This document shows positions 16,524 to 25,751 of a stretch of DNA of 64,000 nt, piece by piece; the stretch's first letter is position 1; every line of letters starts with the position of its first letter. Location: positions 62,001 through 126,000 of the forward strand of contig NZ_FOXE01000002.1 of assembly GCF_900115635.1 (NCBI RefSeq), given 5' to 3'. The translations under genes and the position numbers were made by a program. Origin of the DNA: Oscillibacter sp. PC13 (GTDB taxonomy: Bacteria > Bacillota > Clostridia > Oscillospirales > Oscillospiraceae). The notes below the pieces were generated by a model. That model was not told the origin of the DNA. It did not search any database and saw nothing but the letters and a program-made list of their open reading frames with translations.

Positions 16524-18853
16524 GCCTGCTCCTTCCCGGCCGTCTTCTTTGCGGCGGGCTTTTCAGCGGCATCCTCCGTCTTTTTGGTTGTGCCCTTTTT
16601 GGCGGGGGCCTTCTTCCCGGTTGTCTCCGTCTTCCCGGCGGCAGTCTTCCGGGCGGGCTTTTTCTCCTGCTCCGCCGTCTCCTCGCCGGGGGCCTCGCCG
16701 TCCTTTTTCTCCTCAGCGGGCTTTTTCTTGGGATAGCCCCGCTTGTCCTCCGGCAGGAAGTTGGCGCAGTCCGGGTTGATGCAGAAGGGCTTTTTAAAGC
16801 CCCGGCCGGACTTTTTGAACAGGGTGTGGCCGCAGACCGGGCAGTCGTCCTTCACCGGCACATCCCAGGTCATAAAGTCGCACTTCGTGGCCTCGTCCTT
16901 GTCGCTGTTGTGCTCGCAGCCATAGTAGGTATACCCGTTTCGGGACGTTTTCTTCAAAATGCGCCCGCCGCACTTGGGGCAGCAGCCCGGCATCTCCACC
17001 ACCAGGGGCTTGGTGAACTTGCAGTCCGGATACCCGGGGCAGGCCAGAAAACGGCCGAACCGGCCGGACTTGACCACCATGTTCCGTCCGCACAGGTCGC
17101 ACTTTTCGTCGGACACCTCGTCCGGCACCTTGATGCGGGTGCCCTCCAGGTCCTTTTCCGCCTGCTTGAGATTTCTGTCAAAGTCGCCGTAGAAATCCCG
17201 CAGAACGCCCTTCCAGGGGGTGCTGCCCTCCTCCACGGAGTCCAGCTTCTGCTCCATATTGGCGGTGAACTTCAAATCGGCAATGTCGGTGAATTTGTCC
17301 TTCATCAGCTCCGTCACCACCCGGCCCAGGTTCGTGATGTGGAGGTACTTGCCCTCCTTCACCACGTACTCCCGGTCCAAAATCGTGGACACGGTGGGGG
17401 CATAGGTGGAGGGACGGCCAATGCCCTGCTCCTCCATGGCGCGGATGAGGGTGGCATCGGTATAGTGGGCGGGGGGCTGGGTGAAGTGCTGGTCCCGGGA
17501 GAAATCCTTCAGCGTCAGGGTCTCCCCCTCCCGCAGGTTCGGCAGCGGGGAGTGCTTTTCCTCTTTCTCCTCGTCCTTGCCCTCCTCGTACACAGCGGTA
17601 TAGCCGGAAAATTTCAGACTGGAGGAGCTGGTGCGGAAGCTGTGGCTTGCGGCCTCGATTTCCACGGCCACGCTGTCATACACGGCGTTGGCCATCTGGC
17701 AGGCCACATACCGGCTCCAAATCAGGCGGTAAAGCCGGTACTGCTCGCCGGTCAAATCCTTTTTCAGCATCTCCGGCGTCCAGGATACGTTGCTGGGCCG
17801 GATGGCCTCGTGGGCGTCCTGAGCCCCGGCCTTGGCCTTGTAACGGTGGGTCTGGGCGGGGTAGTAGGCCTCGCCGTAGCGGCCCAAAATAAACTCCTTG
17901 GTGGCGGCCAGCGCCTCCTCGGAAATCCGCAGGGAGTCGGTACGCATATAGGTGATAAGGCCCACGGTACCCTCCCCCTCAATGTCCACGCCCTCGTAGA
18001 GCTGCTGGGCAATGGCCATGGTGCGGCGGGGCGTCATGGAGAGCTTCCGGGACGCCTCCTGCTGCATGGTGGAGGTGGTAAAGGGCGGCGAGGGGCTGCG
18101 CTGCTTGTCAGTCCGCTTCACGGACTTTACCAGGAAGGGAGCGTTTTCCGTCTCCTGCACCACGGCCTCCACTTCCTCAGCGGATTTCAGCTCGGCTTTC
18201 CTGCCGTTTTTACCGTGGTAACGTGCCGCAAAAGGGAGCTTTTTCATATCGTCGCCAATCAAATTGGCGTCCAGCGTCCAATACTCCTCGGGCTGGAAGC
18301 TCTCAATCTCCCGGTCCCGGTCGTCCACCATGCGGGTGGCCACGGACTGGACGCGGCCCGCAGATAGTCCCCGCCGGATTTTTTTCCACAGCAGGGGCGA
18401 GAGCTCATAGCCTACAATCCGGTCCAGGATACGGCGGGCCTGCTGGGCATCTACCAGGTTCTGGTCAATCTCCCGGGGCTCCTGGATGCTCTCCTGTACC
18501 ACATTCTTTGTGATCTCGTTGAAGGTCACCCGCTTGCTCTTTTCATCCGGCAGATCCAGCAGCTGCTTTAAATGCCAGGAAATGGCCTCACCCTCGCGGT
18601 CCGGGTCAGTGGCCAGATACACAGTGTCCGCTGCCTTTGCCTCTTTTTTCAAATCGCCGATGATCTCTTCCTTGCCCTTGATGGGCTTATAGACCGGCTC
18701 GAAGTCATGCTCCAGATCCACACCCAGAACGCTTTTGGGGAGATCCCGCAGGTGCCCCATGCATGCCTTCACCGTGAAATCCTTGCCCAGGTATTTGCCG
18801 ATGGTTTTGGCCTTCGCGGGGGACTCCACGATGACCAGGCTGTGTTTTGCCAT
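16520..18853 (-). CDS. topA: DNA topoisomerase I (type IA)
   Basis: It relaxes negative supercoils. The protein has 777 residues: Toprim domain at the N-terminus (SLVIVESPAKAKTIGKYLG), catalytic Tyr about 302 in GLITYMRTDS, and three C-terminal Cys4 zinc modules (starting CDLCGRN, CCPKCGG and CPVCGHT). The last about 70 residues are rich in Lys, Ala and Glu, probably a basic tail for DNA or RNA polymerase contact. The ATG at 18853 has GGAGGTAACT. It follows dprA, the usual Firmicutes order. Confidence 0.96.
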   Translation of the reverse strand: MAKHSLVIVESPAKAKTIGKYLGKDFTVKACMGHLRDLPKSVLGVDLEHDFEPVYKPIKGKEEIIGDLKKEAKAADTVYLATDPDREGEAISWHLKQLLDLPDEKSKRVTFNEITKNVVQESIQEPREIDQNLVDAQQARRILDRIVGYELSPLLWKKIRRGLSAGRVQSVATRMVDDRDREIESFQPEEYWTLDANLIGDDMKKLPFAARYHGKNGRKAELKSAEEVEAVVQETENAPFLVKSVKRTDKQRSPSPPFTTSTMQQEASRKLSMTPRRTMAIAQQLYEGVDIEGEGTVGLITYMRTDSLRISEEALAATKEFILGRYGEAYYPAQTHRYKAKAGAQDAHEAIRPSNVSWTPEMLKKDLTGEQYRLYRLIWSRYVACQMANAVYDSVAVEIEAASHSFRTSSSSLKFSGYTAVYEEGKDEEKEEKHSPLPNLREGETLTLKDFSRDQHFTQPPAHYTDATLIRAMEEQGIGRPSTYAPTVSTILDREYVVKEGKYLHITNLGRVVTELMKDKFTDIADLKFTANMEQKLDSVEEGSTPWKGVLRDFYGDFDRNLKQAEKDLEGTRIKVPDEVSDEKCDLCGRNMVVKSGRFGRFLACPGYPDCKFTKPLVVEMPGCCPKCGGRILKKTSRNGYTYYGCEHNSDKDEATKCDFMTWDVPVKDDCPVCGHTLFKKSGRGFKKPFCINPDCANFLPEDKRGYPKKKPAEEKKDGEAPGEETAEQEKKPARKTAAGKTETTGKKAPAKKGTTKKTEDAAEKPAAKKTAGKEQA

Positions 18854-18897
18854 AGTTACCTCCAAGCGCCCGCCAGGGCGCAATTATTCCTTACACT

Positions 18898-20076
18898 TTA
18901 TTCCACAGGCGTCACCGTACGGGTATATCGCTTCCCGCTGTGCTGCTCCACCAGATGTTCCAGTTCCAGTACAGTGAGCGCGGACAATACCCGCCGGGTT
19001 GGAATGCCGCTTTTTTCAATTAAATCATCCACCAGCTGGGGATCCCCAGTCAGTATCTGCAGGAGCCGAATTTGATCGTCCGTCAGACCCTGCTCATTTT
19101 TTGACAAGCTGAAAGAGGGCGGCACAGGCTTTGCCTCCGTCTTCTGCCGGGCTTGGTAGCCCAAGGTCACCGGGCGGCTGCGCACCCCTTCCGCGTGCAG
19201 CTTGTCCGGGAAACGGGCCTCATATTCCCGCAGAATATCCCAGGCCTCTGCCGCCACGCCCGCGCCATCCCGGATCAGGCGGTTGCAGCCAACGCTGGTG
19301 GAAGCGTCAATGGGACCGGGCACTGCAAATACATCCCTCCCCTGCTCCAACGCGGTCTCCGCCGTAATCAGCGCGCCGCTGCGTTCCGGTGCCTCCACTA
19401 CCAGAACGGCGTTGGAAAGACCAGAGAGGATGCGGTTTCGAACAGGAAAATGCCGGCCTTCCGGCGGCGTGCCGGGCGGATATTCCGAGAGAATGGCGCC
19501 GGCCGCAGCCACGTCCTCGTACAGATAGCGGTTTTCGGGCGGATAAAGCACATCCAGGCCATTGCCGACCACGGCAACTGTCGGCCCGCCGGCCCGGAGC
19601 GCGCCCCGGGTGGCCGCCGCGTCAACGCCGCGGGCCAGTCCACTGACGACAACCGCACCGCAAGATGTCAAACCGTATCCCAGCTGTTCCGCGGATTTCA
19701 CACCATAGGGCGTACAGTCCCGGGTGCCGACCACCGCAACTGCCGCCTCCTCGTCCATGACGGGAAGCCGCCCCCGCATGTACAGCAGGCAGGGCGGGTC
19801 GTAGATATTTTTGAGGCGACCGGGATACTCCGCGTCCTGAATGGTCAAAATCCGCAAATTCAACTGCTGACAGTCCGCCAGAATGCGATCCACACCGGAG
19901 AGATCATGGTTTTCCAGCCGGGCCGCCTGCTCCCGGGAAAGTCCTTCCGTCAAGAGGATTTCTCCCGCATCTGCATAGAAGACGTCCTCCGGCGTACCGA
20001 AATGGTGAAGCAGCGCCAGACGGGACTGATTGGTCAGCCCCGGCAGCTCCGTCAGCCACAGCCAGTACTTCAGCAT
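18898..20076 (-). CDS. dprA: DNA-processing protein DprA (Smf)
   Basis: It binds incoming single-stranded DNA and loads RecA during transformation. The protein has 392 residues with an N-terminal helix-hairpin-helix/SAM-like part, the Rossmann core (AVVGTRDCTPYG, VVSGLARGVDAAA, PVRNRILSGLSNAVLVVEA) and a C-terminal winged-helix-like part (about 330-392). The start ATG has GGGGAGAGG. It is placed between a TrmH-type gene and topA on the same strand. Presence does not by itself show competence. Confidence 0.95.
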   Translation of the reverse strand: MLKYWLWLTELPGLTNQSRLALLHHFGTPEDVFYADAGEILLTEGLSREQAARLENHDLSGVDRILADCQQLNLRILTIQDAEYPGRLKNIYDPPCLLYMRGRLPVMDEEAAVAVVGTRDCTPYGVKSAEQLGYGLTSCGAVVVSGLARGVDAAATRGALRAGGPTVAVVGNGLDVLYPPENRYLYEDVAAAGAILSEYPPGTPPEGRHFPVRNRILSGLSNAVLVVEAPERSGALITAETALEQGRDVFAVPGPIDASTSVGCNRLIRDGAGVAAEAWDILREYEARFPDKLHAEGVRSRPVTLGYQARQKTEAKPVPPSFSLSKNEQGLTDDQIRLLQILTGDPQLVDDLIEKSGIPTRRVLSALTVLELEHLVEQHSGKRYTRTVTPVE

Positions 20077-20093
20077 TTTCCTCTCCCCTTTCC

Positions 20094-20855
20094 TCAGTCA
20101 TCGCGGGCAGCCTCCCACAGCAAAACAGTGGCGGCAATCGCCGCATTGAGAGACTCGCAATGCGCACTCATCGGGATCAGCACGGTTTTGTTGCAGCATT
20201 CCAGCAACTCCCCGGAAAGTCCTTTTCCCTCGCTGCCGATAGCCAGCGCGCAGCGGTGGTAATTCACTGTGCGGGCATCCTCCGTGTTGCTCCGCAGGGC
20301 GGCGCCGTACAGCGGCAGGTTACTTTCCCGCAACAAGATCCGCAGATCCTTCATGCCGCAGCTCCATGCCGGGCAGCGGAATACCGCCCCCATAGAGGCC
20401 CGGACGGTCTTCGGGTTATATGGATCTGCGCAGGCATTTACCAAAAACACCCCGTCGGCCCGGAACGCATCCGCCGTGCGGAGGATGGTGCCCACATTGC
20501 CGGGATCCTGTACCCCGTCCAGCACGACGTATCGTCGGCCCGGCAGCCGGTCCGGCAAAGGGCGGTCCGGAAGACCGCACACAGAGAGAATTCCCTGGGG
20601 CGTCTGCGCCGGGGAGATGGACTTCATTACATCAGATGGAACCTGAACACAGCGAACCCCTGCCGGAAGAGACGGAAGGGGCACTTCTGCCGTGCACACC
20701 ACCGTGTGAAGCTCCGCTTTCCAAAGCAGGGCCTCCTCCAGTAACTTTGGGCTGTCACACAGGAATTCCCTGCTGCGGCGGCGATAAGAAACGGAGGCAG
20801 CCAGCTTTCGGAGATGGGTGCACAGCGGGTTTGCCCGGCTGGTAATCGTCTCCAT
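20094..20855 (-). CDS. TrmH/SpoU-family RNA 2'-O-methyltransferase
   Basis: This is a SPOUT-class methyltransferase of 253 residues acting on rRNA or tRNA ribose. The three family motifs are present: LDGVQDPGNVGTILRTADAF, LAIGSEGKGLS and IPMSAHCESLNAAIAATVL, which form the knotted SAM site. The N-terminal about 90 residues match the SpoU substrate-binding domain. The ATG at 20855 has GGAGG; the open codons upstream lack a site. It follows lysS and precedes dprA by 17 bases. The target nucleotide is not predictable. Confidence 0.9.
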   Translation of the reverse strand: METITSRANPLCTHLRKLAASVSYRRRSREFLCDSPKLLEEALLWKAELHTVVCTAEVPLPSLPAGVRCVQVPSDVMKSISPAQTPQGILSVCGLPDRPLPDRLPGRRYVVLDGVQDPGNVGTILRTADAFRADGVFLVNACADPYNPKTVRASMGAVFRCPAWSCGMKDLRILLRESNLPLYGAALRSNTEDARTVNYHRCALAIGSEGKGLSGELLECCNKTVLIPMSAHCESLNAAIAATVLLWEAARDD

Positions 20856-20946
20856 GGCTGGTGCCTCCTTTTCTGACCGTATCATTTCGCCCATAGGGCG
20901 GGAAATTTCTTCATATCAGGACTGTTCCTGTCAGCACAGTCCGTAC

Positions 20947-22890
20947 TTAATACAGCTTCGCTCCCGCCGGAATCCGGTCATCCACCATCAGCAGGTGAAG
21001 TGCCTCACTGCCATTCTCCTCATGGACGGCAGAAATCAGCATGCCGCAGGAATCGATCCCCATCATTTTGCGCGGGGGCAGATTCACGATGGCGATTGCC
21101 GTCTTGCCAATCAGTTCTTCCGGCTCGTAGTACTCATGGATACCACTCAAGATCGTGCGGTCTGTACCCGTTCCGTCATCCAAAACAAACTGGAGGAGTT
21201 TCTTGCTCTTGGGCACGGCGCTACATTCCTTGATCTTGACTGCACGGAAATCAGACTTGCTGAAGGTCTCAAAATCCACCATTTCCTCAAACAGCGGCTC
21301 GATCTTTACGTTGGAAAAATCGATAGATTCCACAGCCATTTCCACAGTAGGAGTTGCTGCCTTTTCCGCTTTCTGGGAAGCCGGGGCATCCAGAGGCTTC
21401 ATCGTGGGGAAGAGAATGACTTCCCGAATGGTGTCGGAGTTTGTCAGCAGCATCACACAGCGGTCGATGCCAATACCAAGGCCGCCGGTGGGGGGCAGAC
21501 CATACTCCAAAGCGGTAATATAGTCCTCGTCCATCATACTGGCCTCGCTGTCACCCTTATCCCGCAGCTCCACCTGCTTCTGGAAGCGCTGCTTCTGGTC
21601 GATGGGGTCGTTCAGCTCTGAGAAGGCATTGCCCATCTCGCTCCGGCAGATAAACAGCTCAAATCTCTCCGTAAGACGGGGATCCTTAGGGGACCGCTTG
21701 GCCAGCGGGCTCACATCCACCGGGTGCATCGTGATAAAGGTCGGCTGAATCAGCTTTTCCTCCACCCGCTGGTCAAAGCACTCATACAGGGCATTACCCC
21801 AGGTTTTATCAGCAGTCTCCGGCAATTCTACGCCGATGGCCTTGGCAGCGGCCACAGCCGCTCCATCGGAATCGATGGCCATAAAGTCGATTCCCACATA
21901 TTGCTTTACGGCTTCCGCCATGGTCATACGGGGCCAGCCCGGAGTCAGGTTAATATTCTCTCCCTGCCACTGGACCTGATAAGTGCCCAGAATCTCCTGT
22001 GCGGCGGAAGACAGCAGTTCTTCAAACAGATCCATCATATCGTTGAAGTCCGCATACGCCTGATAGAGTTCCACCGTGGTAAACTCTGGATTATGCTTTG
22101 GATCCATTCCCTCGTTGCGGAAAATGCGGCCGATTTCATACACGCGGTCCAGCCCGCCCACAAGCAGCCGCTTCAGGGGCAGCTCCGTGGCGATACGCAT
22201 ATACATATCGATGTCCAAGGTGTTGTGGTGCGTGATGAAAGGCCGGGCGGTGGCACCGCCGGAGATGGTGTTCAGAACCGGAGTCTCCACCTCCATATAG
22301 CCGCGGCCGTCCAGAAAGTCCCGGACGTGCTTGATAAACCTGGAGCGGATGACAAAATTCCGCTTCACCTCCGGATTTACCGTCAGGTCCACATACCGCT
22401 GGCGGTAACGCAGTTCCCGGTCCTGCAGACCGTGGAACTTCTCGGGCAGGGGCAGCAGTGCTTTGCTCAGCAGCGTGATATTCTTTGCCCGAACGCTCAT
22501 CTCGCCTCGCTGGGTACGAAAAACCTCTCCGTCCACACCCACAATATCACCAATATCGTATTTTTTAAACTGTTTGTAAACCGCCTCGTCCATTTCGTCC
22601 TGGCGGGCATAGAGTTGAATCCGACCGTCCCGGTCCTGCAGATCACAGAAGCTGACCTTGCCCATGCCCCGCTTACTCATCAGGCGACCGGCCACCTTCA
22701 CGGCCCGGCCTTCCATGGCCTCGAAATTATCTTTGATCTGCTGGGAGGTCGCATCCCAGGCAAAGCGGGTCTGCTGGAAAGGATCTGCCCCAGCAGCCTG
22801 CAAAGCCGCCAGCTTCTCCCGGCGAACTTTTGTCTGCTGACTGAGATCTTCCTCCGCCTGAGGCTGCTGGTTTATCTTCTGTTCAGCCAT
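20947..22890 (-). CDS. lysS: Lysyl-tRNA synthetase (class II) with C-terminal tRNA-binding domain
   Basis: It charges tRNA-Lys. Residues about 1-510 form a normal class II LysRS: an OB-fold anticodon domain, then the catalytic core with motif 2 FRNEGMDPKHNPEFT and motif 3 GLGIGIDRCVMLL. After a short linker (about 515-535), residues about 540-647 form an extra EMAP/Arc1p-type OB-fold like the C-terminus of MetRS (SDFRAVKIKECSAVPKSKKL, then LPPRKMMGIDSCGMLIS). The total of 647 exceeds the usual about 490-500. No stop or frameshift separates the parts. It follows greA by 12 bases and shares its promoter. Confidence 0.95.
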   Translation of the reverse strand: MAEQKINQQPQAEEDLSQQTKVRREKLAALQAAGADPFQQTRFAWDATSQQIKDNFEAMEGRAVKVAGRLMSKRGMGKVSFCDLQDRDGRIQLYARQDEMDEAVYKQFKKYDIGDIVGVDGEVFRTQRGEMSVRAKNITLLSKALLPLPEKFHGLQDRELRYRQRYVDLTVNPEVKRNFVIRSRFIKHVRDFLDGRGYMEVETPVLNTISGGATARPFITHHNTLDIDMYMRIATELPLKRLLVGGLDRVYEIGRIFRNEGMDPKHNPEFTTVELYQAYADFNDMMDLFEELLSSAAQEILGTYQVQWQGENINLTPGWPRMTMAEAVKQYVGIDFMAIDSDGAAVAAAKAIGVELPETADKTWGNALYECFDQRVEEKLIQPTFITMHPVDVSPLAKRSPKDPRLTERFELFICRSEMGNAFSELNDPIDQKQRFQKQVELRDKGDSEASMMDEDYITALEYGLPPTGGLGIGIDRCVMLLTNSDTIREVILFPTMKPLDAPASQKAEKAATPTVEMAVESIDFSNVKIEPLFEEMVDFETFSKSDFRAVKIKECSAVPKSKKLLQFVLDDGTGTDRTILSGIHEYYEPEELIGKTAIAIVNLPPRKMMGIDSCGMLISAVHEENGSEALHLLMVDDRIPAGAKLY

Positions 22891-22902
22891 CTCTCTTCTC
22901 CC

Positions 22903-23376
22903 TTACCGCTCGATTTTCTGTACTGTGTAGGTAATGGTGCCCCGTGGAGCTTCTACCGTCACAGCGTCTCCCTCTTTAGCACCCAGCAGCGCCTTGCCGA
23001 AGGGGGATTCCTCAGAGATCACGCCATGCATCGGATCCGCCTCCTGGGAACCCACGATTTTATAGGGAGGCATACTTTTGCCGCTGGCATCCGCCACCGT
23101 GACCTTACAGCCGATGGTAACAACGTTGGTTGGAGCGTTGCTCTCGTCCACAATCACCACATGCTGCAGGATCTCTTCCAGTTCTGCAATGCGGGAATAC
23201 AGCTTGCCCTGCTCATTTTTTGCCTCGTCATATTCGCTGTTCTCAGAGAGGTCGCCGAATCCCCGGGCCACCTTGATCTGTTCAGCCACTTCGTCGCTGC
23301 GGGTAGTTTTGAGATAGTTCAGCTCCTCCTGCAGTTCCTGGGCGCGGGCTGCGCTCATTTTGTACTCTTTTTCCAT
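22903..23376 (-). CDS. greA: Transcription elongation factor GreA
   Basis: It rescues backtracked RNA polymerase by stimulating transcript cleavage. The 157-residue protein has the N-terminal coiled coil with the acidic tip (GDLSENSEYDEAKNEQ) and the C-terminal FKBP-like domain (PFGKALLGAKEGD). The ATG at 23376 follows AAAGGATC. It is the first gene of a transcript that includes lysS. Confidence 0.96.
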   Translation of the reverse strand: MEKEYKMSAARAQELQEELNYLKTTRSDEVAEQIKVARGFGDLSENSEYDEAKNEQGKLYSRIAELEEILQHVVIVDESNAPTNVVTIGCKVTVADASGKSMPPYKIVGSQEADPMHGVISEESPFGKALLGAKEGDAVTVEAPRGTITYTVQKIER

Positions 23377-23462
23377 ATTGGTTGATCCTTTCTGCTATCT
23401 TTTGACAGGGAAGGTCCCTCTTTCCCCAGCACATACTTATTCTATTTTATCATTAGTGTAGT

Positions 23463-23491
23463 ATTATAGAGGCTGGTTTTCCGAATGTCAA
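23463..23491 (-). promoter_or_regulatory. Sigma-A promoter of greA-lysS
   Basis: On the minus strand TTGACA (23491-23486) and TATAAT (23468-23463), both perfect, are 17 bases apart. The leader to the greA ATG is about 80 bases. The rest of the 257-bp gap (23377-23633) holds no gene I can see. Confidence 0.88.
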
Positions 23492-23633
23492 GGGCGAAGC
23501 GGAAAAGCGCCTGATGCAGTCCGTTCTGCCGCTGTCCATCAAATATCGCCGCGGATCCAGGCTTTCTCATCCTTCCAATCGGCCTTTGAAGTCTGCTCTT
23601 TTAAGTTCAGACTTTGGTAAAACGGCTGCGTGC

Positions 23634-24404
23634 CTATTTCTCTGGGTTCTCCGGTGCCTTGAAATCGGTTCCCCTCCCAAGGGCAATTTGTCCCGGCCGG
23701 AGTGCGCCGGCTTCCTGCAGTGCCGCCAGCAGTTGGGCGCGATCGGCTCCTCCGGGCAGCTGCTCCTCCAGTGCCGGAGGCAGCACCAATGGCGGCAGTG
23801 GGTCTTTGGCCCCTTCAAAAAGGCACAGAACCACTTGGTTTTTTCGTTCCAAATCCTCCCTTTCGTCAAACAGCAGCAAGACCTCAGCTGCTTCCAACTG
23901 CTCCTTGCCAGGCCCTAACAGCAGGGAAACTCCGTACTCCCGACGCAGTTGCCGGCACAGTTCCTCTCCGCCATAGGGCAGATCCAGCAATACATAGCGG
24001 TTTCGCAAGGACAGCTCTGTCACTGTCCGCACCAGTTCTCCGGTCAGCTGCCGGGATACCACCGCCAATTTGGTACTGCCTGCCGGAAGGTTTCGTTTTT
24101 CCATGGCAGTGCAGGCCCAGTCGGCAGCCAGCTGACGCCGCAGCGCCAAGGTTGATACCGGACGTACCCCACACTTCTCCAACTGCGGAAGATATGCAAA
24201 ATCCGGTGGAAGCACAGCCCTAACCACACCCGACCGCTGCAGCCGCTTGGCTGCAGCGGTCACCCGGCGGCGCAGCACCGCCTCCGGCGTTTTTGGGCCC
24301 TTTGGAATCTCCACGGCGGCAAACCGCATGTGCAGGATGCCCCGCTCCCGCACTTTCATGCCTTTTTTGTTCTCCGGTGTCGTCCACAAAATCAATCCGA
24401 TCAT
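23634..24404 (-). CDS. Protein of unknown function (256 residues)
   Basis: I do not recognise this family. The protein is soluble, rich in Arg, Leu and Ala, without signal peptide or clear membrane segment. It begins MIGLILWTTPENKKG; the middle (VRAVLPPDFAYLPQLEKCG, then YVLLDLPYGGEELCRQLR) suggests an alternating alpha/beta fold. The ATG at 24404 is chosen because GGAGGG lies 8 bases before it. That site lies in the 3' arm of a strong hairpin (24412-24441), so translation may be structure-limited. It lies downstream of the M23 hydrolase and upstream of greA on the same strand. Coding is supported by frame length, codon use and the ribosome site. Confidence 0.7.
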   Translation of the reverse strand: MIGLILWTTPENKKGMKVRERGILHMRFAAVEIPKGPKTPEAVLRRRVTAAAKRLQRSGVVRAVLPPDFAYLPQLEKCGVRPVSTLALRRQLAADWACTAMEKRNLPAGSTKLAVVSRQLTGELVRTVTELSLRNRYVLLDLPYGGEELCRQLRREYGVSLLLGPGKEQLEAAEVLLLFDEREDLERKNQVVLCLFEGAKDPLPPLVLPPALEEQLPGGADRAQLLAALQEAGALRPGQIALGRGTDFKAPENPEK

Positions 24405-24411
24405 AAAACAG

Positions 24412-24441
24412 CCCTCCCGCTCCATGCTTATGGAGCGGGAG
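24412..24441 (-). other. Hairpin covering the ribosome site of the 23634-24404 gene
   Basis: CCTCCCGCTCCAT and its inverted copy form a 13-bp stem with a 4-base loop. On the minus strand the 3' arm contains the GGAGGG used by the next gene and is followed by GCTGTTTT. It can be read either as a terminator for the M23 hydrolase gene or as a translation switch. On the plus strand five T also follow it. Confidence 0.6.
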
Positions 24442-24463
24442 GCATTTTTATGTCGCACAAGAA

Positions 24464-25696
24464 TCAGGCCGTGCCGGAAAGTGTGTACCCAGTCAGGTAG
24501 CCCATACGCGGCTCTGCACCATCGTTCAGGGGATTGACCCGCACACCGTTCTCCGTGATTTCGAAGTGCAGGTGCGGGCCGGTGGAGTTGCCCGTGGAAC
24601 CGGTAATCCCGATAACATCTCCTTGATTTACATACTGTCCGACTGTCACTTTGCGGCTGGACATATGTCCATATAGTGTGGTGTTGCCGCTGCCGTGAGA
24701 AATGACCACATAATTACCATAGGAGTTGGAGTACTGAGACACAATCACAGTCCCCGCCTTAGATGCATAAATAGGACTGGTATACCCAACCCGTCCAATG
24801 TCGGTTCCCTTATGGTTCGTGGATCCAATTCCGCCTGGAGATGCCCGGCCGCCAACTGTGGAGGTGATATAGCGGCTGTCTACCGGCCAGATATAGCCGC
24901 CGGGATTGGATTGGCTGGATTGGCCGTTGGCTGCCTGCTGGGCCGCCAATTCCCGGTTCAGACGCTGGATTTCAGCCTGAATTGCCGCCTCTTCCTCCTC
25001 CAAGCCGTCAATGGCTGCTTCCGTTTCATTTTCATTGCTCACCAACTGCTGGATGACTTGGTTGGCCTGCGTTCTCTGACTGTTCAGCTCTGTTTTTTTT
25101 GCAACCAGATCCGCTTTGGCCGCTTCCGTTTCCGCTTTGCTGTCCTCCAGTTGCGTCTTTTTTTCCTCAATTTCGAGCTGCAGGGCCTGCAGCTCGTCAA
25201 TCACCTTTTGATCGGAATCCATGATCTCATTGATAATATCCAATCGAGACAGCAGGTCCGTAAAACTGCTGGCGCGAAACAATACGGACCAGTAGCTGAC
25301 CTCGCCCCGCTTTTCCATCGCCCGAACACGACTGCAAAACAACTCATACTGCGCTGCTTCACGCTCCTGGGCGTCCACCAGTTCCCCTTCTGTCTGTGTG
25401 ATGAGTGCCTCGTAATTTTTGATCTGACTCTCAACATTTTGAATTTGGGCAGAAGTATTCGCAATTTGTTGATCCAGCAGTTTTTTCCGGGCCATCGCTT
25501 GACTCTTGTCGTTTGCCAGCGCGTCCAGCCTGGCCTGCAGTTCTTTTTTCTGGCTGCCCAAATCGCTGGCATCATCCTTCAAAGCGGCAATATCCGCCCA
25601 AGTAACGGCCATGACTGGCGTCAACTCTACTGACAGCATAATCATTACGCAGGCCATTGCCATCAGGATACGTCCTATCCGCCGCATCTGCCTCAT
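24464..25696 (-). CDS. M23 peptidoglycan hydrolase with coiled coil (EnvC/PcsB-like partner of FtsEX)
   Basis: This secreted 410-residue protein has a signal peptide (residues 1-30, ending TPVMA), a long coiled coil (about 35-255), a short Gln/Ser-rich linker, and a LytM/M23 domain (about 275-400). The zinc motifs are NHKGTDIG and HLHFEITENG; HGSG and YGHMS are also present, so the enzyme looks active, unlike activator-only EnvC. The ATG at 25696 has AGGAGGAG. It lies next to ftsX and ftsE on the same strand, the arrangement known for FtsEX-controlled cell-wall hydrolases in Firmicutes. Confidence 0.9.
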   Translation of the reverse strand: MRQMRRIGRILMAMACVMIMLSVELTPVMAVTWADIAALKDDASDLGSQKKELQARLDALANDKSQAMARKKLLDQQIANTSAQIQNVESQIKNYEALITQTEGELVDAQEREAAQYELFCSRVRAMEKRGEVSYWSVLFRASSFTDLLSRLDIINEIMDSDQKVIDELQALQLEIEEKKTQLEDSKAETEAAKADLVAKKTELNSQRTQANQVIQQLVSNENETEAAIDGLEEEEAAIQAEIQRLNRELAAQQAANGQSSQSNPGGYIWPVDSRYITSTVGGRASPGGIGSTNHKGTDIGRVGYTSPIYASKAGTVIVSQYSNSYGNYVVISHGSGNTTLYGHMSSRKVTVGQYVNQGDVIGITGSTGNSTGPHLHFEITENGVRVNPLNDGAEPRMGYLTGYTLSGTA

Positions 25697-25751
25697 GTGC
25701 CTCTCCTCCTAAAAGCAAGATATCATTCAGCCATCCGCTATCCACGCTTTC

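Noticed and set aside
16451-18367. Long Gly/Leu-rich plus-strand frame opposite topA
   Set aside because: It is low-complexity translation of the complement of a Lys/Ala/Glu-rich gene; no start signals.
24412-24441. CRISPR-like or mobile-element repeat
   Set aside because: It is a single hairpin with no further copies, spacers or transposase gene; a terminator or translation element explains it.
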